Shown here: positions 56,611 to 64,000 of the stretch, piece after piece | Layout: each line of letters opens with the position of its first letter | Position numbering within the stretch: the first letter of the stretch is position 1 | NCBI RefSeq assembly: GCF_918698245.1 | Contig: NZ_CAKKMS010000011.1 | Span: forward strand, 1-64,000 | Origin: Pedobacter sp. Bi126 | GTDB lineage: Bacteria > Bacteroidota > Bacteroidia > Sphingobacteriales > Sphingobacteriaceae | Direction: 5' to 3' | Length of the DNA: 64,000 bases | Notes under the pieces: generated by a model | Seen by the model: the letters and a program-made list of their open reading frames with translations, nothing else | The model's database searches: none | What the model was told of the DNA's origin: nothing | Translations under genes and position numbers: made by a program

Positions 56611-59384
56611 TGAAGAAGCTATACACATCCTTATTATTCTTTTTTATTTGCTTCACTGCGCTGGCGCAAGTAAGAAATGTGGTTACCGGAAAAGTGGTCG
56701 ACCCTCAGAACAAGCCTTTAGAACTTGTTAACATCAAAATTGTAGAAACCAACCAGTACGCAATAACTGATAAGAATGGTTTATTCAGGATAAATGGAAC
56801 AGAAACCAACAACATTTTAACGTTGGAATTTTCGTACATCGGTTACCAGAAGTTAAGATTGCCTATAACAATCAAAGCGGGTGTAACCAATCTGGGCAAC
56901 ATTACTTTAAAGGTTTTGGATTTAAGTCTCGAAAATATCGAGATCAATGCTAAAAGGAATTACTCGGGTTCTACAAACTCCTCGTTGATTATTACCAGAG
57001 ATTTGATTGAACAGACGCCTGCATTGAGTGTTAACGATTTGCTGAATCAAATTCCGAATAGAAAAATTCAGCCACCATCGTTACAGAATATTCAGAATTT
57101 AACCCTTCGATCTGTTTTTGAGCCTACTACATCGGGAAGAGATCCCTTTACGCTGAATAACTCATTCGGTGTTGCTATAATAATAGATGGAAATAACATT
57201 TCTAATAATGCCAATATGCAGGGTTACAATCCCGGTTTAAGAGGGCTTGGCAGTACAAGCGTTAGTAGCAATTCATTTGGGTTAACAGGTACAACATCTA
57301 CAAGTTCTTACAGTGGAGATTTTGCTTATGGTGGTACCGATTTAAGGCAAATTCCAGCAGATAATATTGAGAGTATCGAAGTTATTGCAGGAGTACCCTC
57401 CGTAAAATATGGCGATCTATCTGATGGAGCCGTTATAATTGAAAGGCAGGCAGGTAAATCGCCGGCCTATGTACGTATGCAGGTTCGGGATAATGCAACA
57501 TCTTATAATTTTTCTAAAGGATTTGTACTCAGTCCTAAATTGGGAAGTTTTAATGTAGGCGTAAACTATGTTAATTCTTACGCAGATAACAGAGATAAGA
57601 TTAAAGCTTATAAGCGTATCAATACCAATGCAATGTGGACTAATAGCTTTGGAAAAGAAAAAAGGTTAAAGAATACCTTGAGTTTTGATTATGGCAGAAA
57701 TTTGGATGGCATTAAAAAAGATGACGACGATCCCACAAGCAAAATATTAAATTTCAATAGTTGGAATTTGAGCTTAAGCAACCGTACAAGTTATAGTATT
57801 GGGGGTGATTTTATTAAAAATATAAGTTTAAACCTTCGTTATAGTAATTCACACCAACGCACTTATACAGAACAACTTGTAAATAGCCCATATATTTTAT
57901 ATAATAATGCGACCGAAACAGGCTTTACCAACGGAATTTATGATAAAGGTGTTTATACTGCAGTAAGTGATGTAGATGGAAGGCCAGTAACTGCCTCAGC
58001 ACAATTAGACTTAAATGGAGAATTTAGAACTGGAGAAATAAGACATAACTTAAACTTTGGCGGTAATTTTTCTTATGCAGCCAATAATGGACTCGGGAGG
58101 CTTTCAGACCCAAGCCGGGCAAGGCCTGGTTACAATACTACCGGAAACAGCTTATCAAGCGGTCCAAGTGAGCGATATTATGACTTTTCTCTTGCGTATG
58201 CACAAAAAGATTTTAGCTTATACACCGAAGATGTGTTTACTTTAAAAATCAACAACCGCGATTTAAATTTTAGAGGCGGGTTGCGTTTAGATGGTCAAAA
58301 TGGTTTTATAACTCTTTCTCCACGAACAAACATAAACTATCAGATCAGCGATGATTTTAGACTGGGCTTTGCCTATGGTCTTTCGGTAAAATCGCCTGGT
58401 TTAGCTCAAAGATATCCTGGGCCGACCTTTGTTGATGTTCCACTGATTAATGCCTATAATGGAAATGCTAACGAAAGTGCAAGTATTTTTTATGTCCAGC
58501 GTTTTGATCCTGATGGCAGCAAATTAAAACCATCAAAAGGACAGACTTTCGAACTTACCGGATTATATAAAATAAAAGATTACCAGTTATCTTTTTCATT
58601 ATTCAATAAATTAAATACACAGGGATACAATACAGTTACCCAATATGATATTTTATCTCTGCCTCAATATACTGCCGTTTTTGTACCGGGCTCAAAACCT
58701 ATCCTCACCCAAAATGGCGTAAAGAGGTTTCTGATTAACCATAATGAATTTAATAATGACCTTAAAACAGATAACCAGGGTTTCGATTTAATACTAAGCA
58801 CCCCAAAGTATGAGGCAATATCTACTTCGTTTAACATAAGCGGGGGAATATACCGCTCGAATTATCAAGAAACTTCAGATCGAATTGGCAATACGATTTC
58901 TGATAACAACACTATACCTGATTATCCGGTTACAGGTGTTTATGCTCCTAGAAAACGAACCACATACTTTAGCTCTGGCAGGGTAACTTCATCAACACAC
59001 ATTCCTGCAATTAGCCTAATTGTGCAGTTGACAGCGGAATTTAGTTTCTTAAATAAAACACTTGTTAATGCTAACGATGGTGTACCAAAAGGATATTTTA
59101 CACGTGATGTAAGATACATTGAAATCACAAATCCTGATCCAAATAGCACAGTTTATGGGCACTTATTTATACCTGAAAATGAACTTGTATCAGATAATCA
59201 ATACCGGATTTATTCGAATTACCACTTAAGTCTCGCTAAAGAGATTAAGAAGAGGTTTAGGTTTGCTTTTAATGCCTATAATTTCTTGAACTACCAGCCC
59301 AGGTACCAAAAACCAGGCAGCAACACAGTCACATCACCCAACGGGGCACCAACATTTGGTATAGAATTATCCTTGAAACTTTAA
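56610..59384 (+). CDS. TonB-dependent receptor (first gene of a four-gene envelope operon)
   Basis: The 924-residue outer-membrane receptor has a signal peptide (MKKLYTSLLFFFICFTALAQ), a carboxypeptidase-regulatory-like domain (about 22-105), a plug with SSLIITRDLIEQTPALSVND and SIEVIAGVPSVKYGDLSDGA, and a barrel ending in LSLKL. The plug differs from the SusC type, and no SusD gene follows. The gene starts with TTG at 56610, chosen because it gives the signal peptide exactly. It is followed five bases later by a lipoprotein gene. The substrate is unknown; Fur-like dyads at the promoter suggest metal or haem uptake, which is inference. Confidence 0.9.
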   Translation: MKKLYTSLLFFFICFTALAQVRNVVTGKVVDPQNKPLELVNIKIVETNQYAITDKNGLFRINGTETNNILTLEFSYIGYQKLRLPITIKAGVTNLGNITLKVLDLSLENIEINAKRNYSGSTNSSLIITRDLIEQTPALSVNDLLNQIPNRKIQPPSLQNIQNLTLRSVFEPTTSGRDPFTLNNSFGVAIIIDGNNISNNANMQGYNPGLRGLGSTSVSSNSFGLTGTTSTSSYSGDFAYGGTDLRQIPADNIESIEVIAGVPSVKYGDLSDGAVIIERQAGKSPAYVRMQVRDNATSYNFSKGFVLSPKLGSFNVGVNYVNSYADNRDKIKAYKRINTNAMWTNSFGKEKRLKNTLSFDYGRNLDGIKKDDDDPTSKILNFNSWNLSLSNRTSYSIGGDFIKNISLNLRYSNSHQRTYTEQLVNSPYILYNNATETGFTNGIYDKGVYTAVSDVDGRPVTASAQLDLNGEFRTGEIRHNLNFGGNFSYAANNGLGRLSDPSRARPGYNTTGNSLSSGPSERYYDFSLAYAQKDFSLYTEDVFTLKINNRDLNFRGGLRLDGQNGFITLSPRTNINYQISDDFRLGFAYGLSVKSPGLAQRYPGPTFVDVPLINAYNGNANESASIFYVQRFDPDGSKLKPSKGQTFELTGLYKIKDYQLSFSLFNKLNTQGYNTVTQYDILSLPQYTAVFVPGSKPILTQNGVKRFLINHNEFNNDLKTDNQGFDLILSTPKYEAISTSFNISGGIYRSNYQETSDRIGNTISDNNTIPDYPVTGVYAPRKRTTYFSSGRVTSSTHIPAISLIVQLTAEFSFLNKTLVNANDGVPKGYFTRDVRYIEITNPDPNSTVYGHLFIPENELVSDNQYRIYSNYHLSLAKEIKKRFRFAFNAYNFLNYQPRYQKPGSNTVTSPNGAPTFGIELSLKL

Positions 59385-59389
59385 TCATC

Positions 59390-60712
59390 ATGAAAAAGAT
59401 ATTATTAATTATAGTTATTGGGTTATTGTTTTCCTGCAAAAAAACACACCAGCCCGATGTTCTTCCAACTGACCTTAATGTAAAGGTTGCTTTTGACCTT
59501 GCCAACAGCGGTTATACATTCCCTGTTCTAAATATTACTGTTAGAATTAAAAGTTTAACCTCTGGAAGATACCTCTCGCTTACAACAAACGATAAGGGTT
59601 TAGGAACTTTTAATGATCTGCCCGCAGGAAGATATGATGTAGATGTGACCTATGCGATATCAGCTGCAGATTATACATCCATAACTGGAATCATTACAAC
59701 AAAACCAGTGGTATTTAATGCAGCAGAAAAAAATAAGCTGGTTAATAAAGATAATAACGCACTACTAACACTTAATCTTAAAACCGGAGCTATTGGTAAC
59801 TGGTTAGTGAAACAGGTATATTACGCAGGTTCTGACAGAACTTTAGGCGCACTTTACCGAGATCAGTTTATTGAAATCTATAACAATACAAATGAAACAA
59901 TGTATGCCGATAGCTTATATATTTCTGAAATTTGGGGTAGGCAAAGTACAACTAATACAACTTATAATTTACAAGCCAATGGGCAATATGATTGGACTAA
60001 ATCGCTAAACATGACATTTGCCAATGGGGATCCCAATACAGACTTCATTTATGCGAAAACGCTTTGTATGATCCCTGGAAATGGCACAACATATCCTGTA
60101 AAACCAGGGCAAAGTATTGTTTTGGCCCAAACTGCATTAAATCATAAATCGCCTTTTACCGGAACTGATGGCGTAACCATCTCAGTCCGCACCCCTGAGT
60201 TAACTGTCGATCTGAGCAAGGCAGATTTCGAAGCTTACTATGGTTCTTTTGTCCCAAGGCCATTAGATTCGGATATTGATAACCCACTTGTTCCTAATGT
60301 TGATGTGCTCTCTTATACAGGTACGGATATGATTTTGGACAATACCGGTAGAACAGGCATCGCCATTTTTAAAGTAGATAAAACACAGGATGTTAAAAAC
60401 TGGCCAATGTATAATGAACCGAGTAAAACTACCCCATCATCAACGGCACGTAAGTATTATCAGATACCTTCAAAATATATAATTGATGCGATGGAAATCC
60501 AGCCAAATGTGGCTTCATCCAGATTGCCAAAGAAATTAGGAGCCGACCTTGACGCCGGATTTGCGTTTGTTCCTAAAGGTGCATATACATCTCAATCTGT
60601 TATCCGTAAAACGGAAAAGATAGAAAATGGAAGAGTAATACTAAAGGACACCAATAACTCCACAGAAGATTTCGACTTTCTAGATGTCGCTTTACCTAGG
60701 GCTTTTAAATAA
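59390..60712 (+). CDS. DUF4876 family lipoprotein
   Basis: The 440-residue lipoprotein (lipobox LFSC, Cys16) matches DUF4876, a Bacteroidota family I know mainly from operons with TonB receptors. The first part (about 25-130) looks like a beta-sandwich with a carboxypeptidase-regulatory-like strand pattern (LNITVRIKSLTSGRYLSLTTND). The larger second part contains QFIEIYNNTNETMYADSLYISEIWG and resembles a LamD/LTD-like surface module (my impression, not tested). It probably sits at the cell surface with the receptor. Five bases separate it from the receptor gene and 29 from the next. Confidence 0.8.
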   Translation: MKKILLIIVIGLLFSCKKTHQPDVLPTDLNVKVAFDLANSGYTFPVLNITVRIKSLTSGRYLSLTTNDKGLGTFNDLPAGRYDVDVTYAISAADYTSITGIITTKPVVFNAAEKNKLVNKDNNALLTLNLKTGAIGNWLVKQVYYAGSDRTLGALYRDQFIEIYNNTNETMYADSLYISEIWGRQSTTNTTYNLQANGQYDWTKSLNMTFANGDPNTDFIYAKTLCMIPGNGTTYPVKPGQSIVLAQTALNHKSPFTGTDGVTISVRTPELTVDLSKADFEAYYGSFVPRPLDSDIDNPLVPNVDVLSYTGTDMILDNTGRTGIAIFKVDKTQDVKNWPMYNEPSKTTPSSTARKYYQIPSKYIIDAMEIQPNVASSRLPKKLGADLDAGFAFVPKGAYTSQSVIRKTEKIENGRVILKDTNNSTEDFDFLDVALPRAFK

Positions 60713-60741
60713 AATACACCAAACGCATCATTTCGATTTAC

Positions 60742-62322
60742 ATGAAAAAACTCATCATCATATCAATAATTATATTAATGCCCGCTTCTCTGCTTTTTGC
60801 ACAAACTAACGACGAGACTTCAAAAGCCCAATCATTAATAAGCAAAAGCTATTCGGTAGATTCGGCATTAATACAACTGTATCAATTTTCGAAAGAAAAT
60901 CCATTGTTTATGGGAAAGATGATGCAAAATAAATTCAATACCCTTACCATTAAATATGATCTAAACAAGGGTCATTATATACCGGTTCAGGGTGCTTCTA
61001 AACTACAAGCACTAACGTTGTTTAGTGAGGGTAAAACAACCTTAGAAAAGTTTCATCTTTATGGAGCATTTAATTACCAAAGAAGTACTGAAGACAGTAC
61101 ACGATGGGCCCACCAATCAAGATTTAGCAATAGTTCTCCATATTATTTTGGCTCGATAAAGAACAACCACTACGAACGTTCGGTTTATAAAATTAATGCT
61201 GCGGTAAGCAGAACAATGATCGGCAATAACTTACCACTTTCTTTAGGATTAGATTATAGAATTGGAAATCATTTTAGCAATAACGATCCCCGTGGTGATG
61301 TAAAAGACTTTCAATTTAATATTAACCCTGCTATTGGATATCATATTTCGAAGCCCCTTTTAATTGGAGTTGGCTATCAATACGGATACGGACGTGAACA
61401 AATTGGTGTTGGATATAAAAACAGTTCCTACATCGAAAATACAGTGGGCGAAATTTTCACCAATTATTTAATGAGTGGGTATGGGGGGGCACAAATAGTT
61501 CAAGTTAAAAATTTATTAAGATACGATAACGATCAAAATCGTCAATATGTGAAAGTATTTGTTAATTACGCTGCCACACAAAATGACAATTTAATCTTGG
61601 CATTAAAGAAAGGAAAGGAAGTCCAGCTTTTTAAACGTAATTTAACTGACAATGTTGGCTTTGACGAGTTTTTGAATTATGAAATCAAACATTCGTCTGC
61701 AGATTTGATCTGGCATAAAAATACGGACAAAAATGAAATTAATTTTTCGCTAAACTACAGCTACGATGCAGGTGCCGGCTATGATTATGGACTTGCGGGT
61801 GTAAATTACATAAACGATCAAGAGTATTACGGTCTAAAATTATTCTACACGCTAAAAGGCAAAAATGGATTAATCAATAATTTAAATTTTGGGATTCAAC
61901 ATTCTGAAGATATTAAGCGCGATGGAAATTATGCTGTTGATATTTCTTATAGCAGAATTAATTTTAATGCAGGCTGGGGAATAAATAAACAATTGGATAA
62001 GGAACATAGCTTTGGCGCTGCATTATCAGCAAGTTATAGTCTAAAAACTTCATCAAATTTTTATGCACCAATTGAAACCGAAAATATATTCTACAATTAT
62101 GTAATGTACCCCGATTATCAGTTCAACACCTCAAATAATTATGGAATTGGATTAACGGCTGATTATTTTTTTCCAACTTACAAAGGAATACAAACCTCAA
62201 TCAAGGTTTCAGGAAACTATATCCAGAGGGTAGGCAATTATATTGATCTTCAAAGAACAACATTTAATACCCCCGGCAAAGACCGTTTTTCTTCCAATAT
62301 CAGCTTAAACCTCTATTTTTAA
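60742..62322 (+). CDS. DUF6850 family outer membrane beta-barrel protein
   Basis: The 526-residue product has a signal peptide (MKKLIIISIIILMPASLLFA) and alternating strands typical of an outer membrane barrel, ending in SLNLYF with the terminal Phe expected for BAM recognition. I recognise it as DUF6850, known from TonB-receptor operons of Bacteroidota; function unknown. It has no plug domain, so is not itself a TonB receptor. Only three bases lie between it and the peroxidase gene, so translation is probably coupled. It may be a second channel or a surface anchor for the DUF4876 lipoprotein. Confidence 0.78.
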   Translation: MKKLIIISIIILMPASLLFAQTNDETSKAQSLISKSYSVDSALIQLYQFSKENPLFMGKMMQNKFNTLTIKYDLNKGHYIPVQGASKLQALTLFSEGKTTLEKFHLYGAFNYQRSTEDSTRWAHQSRFSNSSPYYFGSIKNNHYERSVYKINAAVSRTMIGNNLPLSLGLDYRIGNHFSNNDPRGDVKDFQFNINPAIGYHISKPLLIGVGYQYGYGREQIGVGYKNSSYIENTVGEIFTNYLMSGYGGAQIVQVKNLLRYDNDQNRQYVKVFVNYAATQNDNLILALKKGKEVQLFKRNLTDNVGFDEFLNYEIKHSSADLIWHKNTDKNEINFSLNYSYDAGAGYDYGLAGVNYINDQEYYGLKLFYTLKGKNGLINNLNFGIQHSEDIKRDGNYAVDISYSRINFNAGWGINKQLDKEHSFGAALSASYSLKTSSNFYAPIETENIFYNYVMYPDYQFNTSNNYGIGLTADYFFPTYKGIQTSIKVSGNYIQRVGNYIDLQRTTFNTPGKDRFSSNISLNLYF

Positions 62323-62325
62323 CCC

Positions 62326-63465
62326 ATGAATAAAATTCTTGCCCTTCTTGCTTTAGCCCTTAACGGATTAATCCTATTTTCTTTTCAATCGGCCGATTTT
62401 AACGATGAGGATGAACTGAGTATTGATAGCCTGCGCAAAGTATATTCGAAACCTACTGATCAATGGCCAAAGCCTACGGTTGATAAAGATGCTGTTTTTC
62501 AGGAATTAGGCGAACTCCCATCCTCTCCGGTTGATTTAAAAAACGATTCGATAAAAAATGTAGTAGAGCTGGGTAAAATTTTATTTTTTGATCCACGGCT
62601 GTCGGGTTCGAATCAGATTTCGTGTTCGAGTTGCCATGCACCAGATTTACATTGGACAGATGGGCGTCAGGTTTCTGTTGGTCACGATCATTTAACCAAT
62701 ATCAGAAATGCACCATCACTAGAGAATGTTTGGTTTTACAAACGCTTATTTTGGGATGGCAGGGCAAACAGTTTAGAAGAGCAGGCTGGCAGCCCGGTGG
62801 CGGCACATAACGAGATGCACCAGGACATGAAAGTTTTACCAAAAAAGCTCAGTAAAATTAAAGGTTATCAGCCTTTTTTCACGGCTGCATTTGGTTCAAA
62901 AGAAATTACCAACAAAAGGATTTTCGAAAGTCTGGCTACTTTTCAGCGCAGCATTGTGAGTAGAAGAACCCCTTTCGACCGTTTCCTGGCGAAAGATAAA
63001 AAAGCATTGACTGATCAACAATTAGTGGGCTTACATTTGTTCCGCACCAAAGCACGCTGCATTAATTGCCATAACGGACCATTTTTTACCGATAACGAAT
63101 TTCATAATGATGGCTTAACCTATTATGGCCGTAAATATGAAGACTTAGGCTTATATAATGTAACCAAGAAACCAGAAGACGTAGGCAAGTTCAAAACCCC
63201 CGGACTGAGAAACGTTATGAAAACGGCTCCCTGGTTTCATAATGGTTTATTCCCAGATATGGATGGCGTAATGAACATGTATAATGTGGGCATGCCGGTA
63301 CAACGCGTGAAACCGGAACAGGTAAATGATCCTTTACTACCTAAAAACGATAAGTTATTAAAAGGGTTAAAATTGAGTGTTGCAGAAAAAGATGCAGTTG
63401 TTGCCTTTTTAGAAGCATTATCTTCTCCTACGGTGCTTACCAGGGTAGCGCAATTGCCACAGTAA
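62326..63465 (+). CDS. Di-heme cytochrome c peroxidase (MauG/CcpA family)
   Basis: The 379-residue protein has a signal peptide (MNKILALLALALNGLILFSF) and two haem c motifs: CSSCH (residues 100-104) and CINCH (245-249). The layout matches the bacterial di-heme cytochrome c peroxidase/MauG family, which reduces hydrogen peroxide or performs oxidative chemistry on proteins or metals in the periplasm. Other expected pieces are GKILFFDPRLSGS before the first haem and FKTPGLRNVMKTAPWFHNG for the calcium/sixth-ligand region. Length is a little above the usual 320-350. It ends the operon; I found no clear terminator after it. Confidence 0.92.
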   Translation: MNKILALLALALNGLILFSFQSADFNDEDELSIDSLRKVYSKPTDQWPKPTVDKDAVFQELGELPSSPVDLKNDSIKNVVELGKILFFDPRLSGSNQISCSSCHAPDLHWTDGRQVSVGHDHLTNIRNAPSLENVWFYKRLFWDGRANSLEEQAGSPVAAHNEMHQDMKVLPKKLSKIKGYQPFFTAAFGSKEITNKRIFESLATFQRSIVSRRTPFDRFLAKDKKALTDQQLVGLHLFRTKARCINCHNGPFFTDNEFHNDGLTYYGRKYEDLGLYNVTKKPEDVGKFKTPGLRNVMKTAPWFHNGLFPDMDGVMNMYNVGMPVQRVKPEQVNDPLLPKNDKLLKGLKLSVAEKDAVVAFLEALSSPTVLTRVAQLPQ

Positions 63466-64000
63466 TTTAGATTGGAGTGTGAGTTGGGCCTTTGGAGGCA
63501 ATTAAACGACATTCAGTATAGGCCACAAAATTGCTTACCCTTCCTATACCTGTTGTTTACCCTTTCTCTATACCAAGATAACCCCAAGTTAACCCCTTAG
63601 TTACCTTTTCTTTACCTTCTGGTTACCTAAAAGGTAGAGCCAGGCGCTGCTTTGGGACTTTCTTGGGTGAGTCAGGGTCGATGCTGTCCGCCAGCAAGTA
63701 CGAAGCGCACCCGATCAAAAATGGTCTTAAAATATATTCCTACCTGTTTTAAAAGAGCATAGATTTGATCCGTTAACATTTCATCTTAGTGAACAGTTAT
63801 AATTTGCATTTGACAGTTAACCGATTCCAGCTATTGATTGGCCGTCAACAATCAAACAATCAGGCGATTCAACACAATTCATATCCATCACATCTTATCC
63901 GATTTCAACGGTTCCCCAAAAAAAATAGAGGCGTGTTCATCAAAAGCTGCAGGATCACCGCTGGTATAGAAATGTCGTTCGCCCTGTTTAGCTAGTTTTT
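63466..64000. other. Gene-free spacer at the window edge
   Basis: After the peroxidase gene the spacer holds the phased TTACC series (63536-63627), a GC-richer stretch near 63640-63715 resembling a dispersed-repeat fragment, and then AT-rich DNA to the edge. Open frames here are short and unsupported. Confidence 0.5.
63536..63627. repeat. Phased series of TACC/TAACC motifs at about 11-bp spacing
   Basis: TACC or TAACC starts at 63536, 63547, 63558, 63571, 63579, 63590, 63602, 63613 and 63624. Spacings are 11, 11, 13, 8, 11, 12, 11 and 11 bases. The sequence between is pyrimidine-rich and variable, so this is a degenerate 11-bp tandem repeat with helix-like phasing. Confidence 0.75.

Noticed and set aside
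63789..63995. Open frame of 68 codons at the right edge
   Set aside because: Low-confidence composition, no start signal and no recognisable domain.

Overview
The window looks like chromosome from a Bacteroidota bacterium of the Sphingobacteriaceae (Pedobacter-like). The signs are a SusC/SusD pair, several TonB-linked outer-membrane receptors with an N-terminal carboxypeptidase-regulatory-like domain, the Bacteroidota form of RNA polymerase omega, families such as DUF4835, DUF4468, DUF4876 and DUF6850, and repeated use of the Bacteroidota promoter motif (TTTG / TAnnTTTG). Base composition is moderately AT-rich. I see no rRNA, tRNA, CRISPR array, prophage or transposase gene. Taxonomy is inferred from gene content and was not tested by a search.

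Layout. 1-4180: the edge of a leftward gene, a hairpin-rich spacer, then a rightward run bamD - rpoZ - coaBC - DUF4835. 4591-7263: a BlaI-type repressor with two identical operator dyads over its promoter, followed by an M56 (BlaR1-like) metalloprotease receptor whose periplasmic part carries five 20-residue repeats. 7313-14530: recN, two paralogous carboxypeptidase-regulatory-domain proteins separated by a non-coding repeat, a radical SAM protein and an ATP-grasp protein. 14641-18367: clpC and a BLUF blue-light sensor, both leftward. 18613-23398: a SusC/SusD uptake locus behind two identical LacI-type palindromes, ending in a very strong terminator. 23786-33860: ettA, a GDSL hydrolase, an outer-membrane receptor with DUF1456, a DEAD-box helicase of the DbpA type, a YkuK-like protein, an SRPBCC protein and a DUF4468 protein. 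33957-36425: a porin-like protein and the ammonium transporter Amt. 36772-46592: two radical-SAM/permease genes around a tandemly duplicated non-coding unit headed by TTTAGGG arrays, then a membrane pyrophosphatase, an amino-acid permease, an O/P-type porin, MarC and a candidate 35-residue membrane peptide. 46753-56387: mostly leftward housekeeping genes (RNA methyltransferase, a ligand-binding lipoprotein, guaA, dCMP deaminase, a sugar permease, a PurF-type amidotransferase), with a rightward LysE-family exporter. 56530-63465: a compact four-gene envelope operon (TonB receptor, DUF4876 lipoprotein, DUF6850 barrel, di-heme cytochrome c peroxidase) with two dyads around its promoter.

The best candidate for an under-described system is that last operon. 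Its genes are packed 2-29 bp apart and combine outer-membrane import, a surface lipoprotein, a second barrel and a periplasmic redox enzyme, under a promoter flanked by Fur-like inverted repeats. Substrate and regulator are inference only. Second is the BlaI/M56 pair, whose sensor domain is a repeat array rather than a penicillin-binding domain.

The intergenic DNA is itself notable. It contains a dispersed family of imperfect repeats (three copies share an exact 19-mer centred on CCTGCAGG), TTTAGGG arrays like plant telomere repeats, an exact 8-bp x10 repeat touching a stop codon, and an 11-bp phased TTACC series after the peroxidase gene. Limits: everything comes from reading the sequence; family names rest on remembered motifs and no alignment was run.
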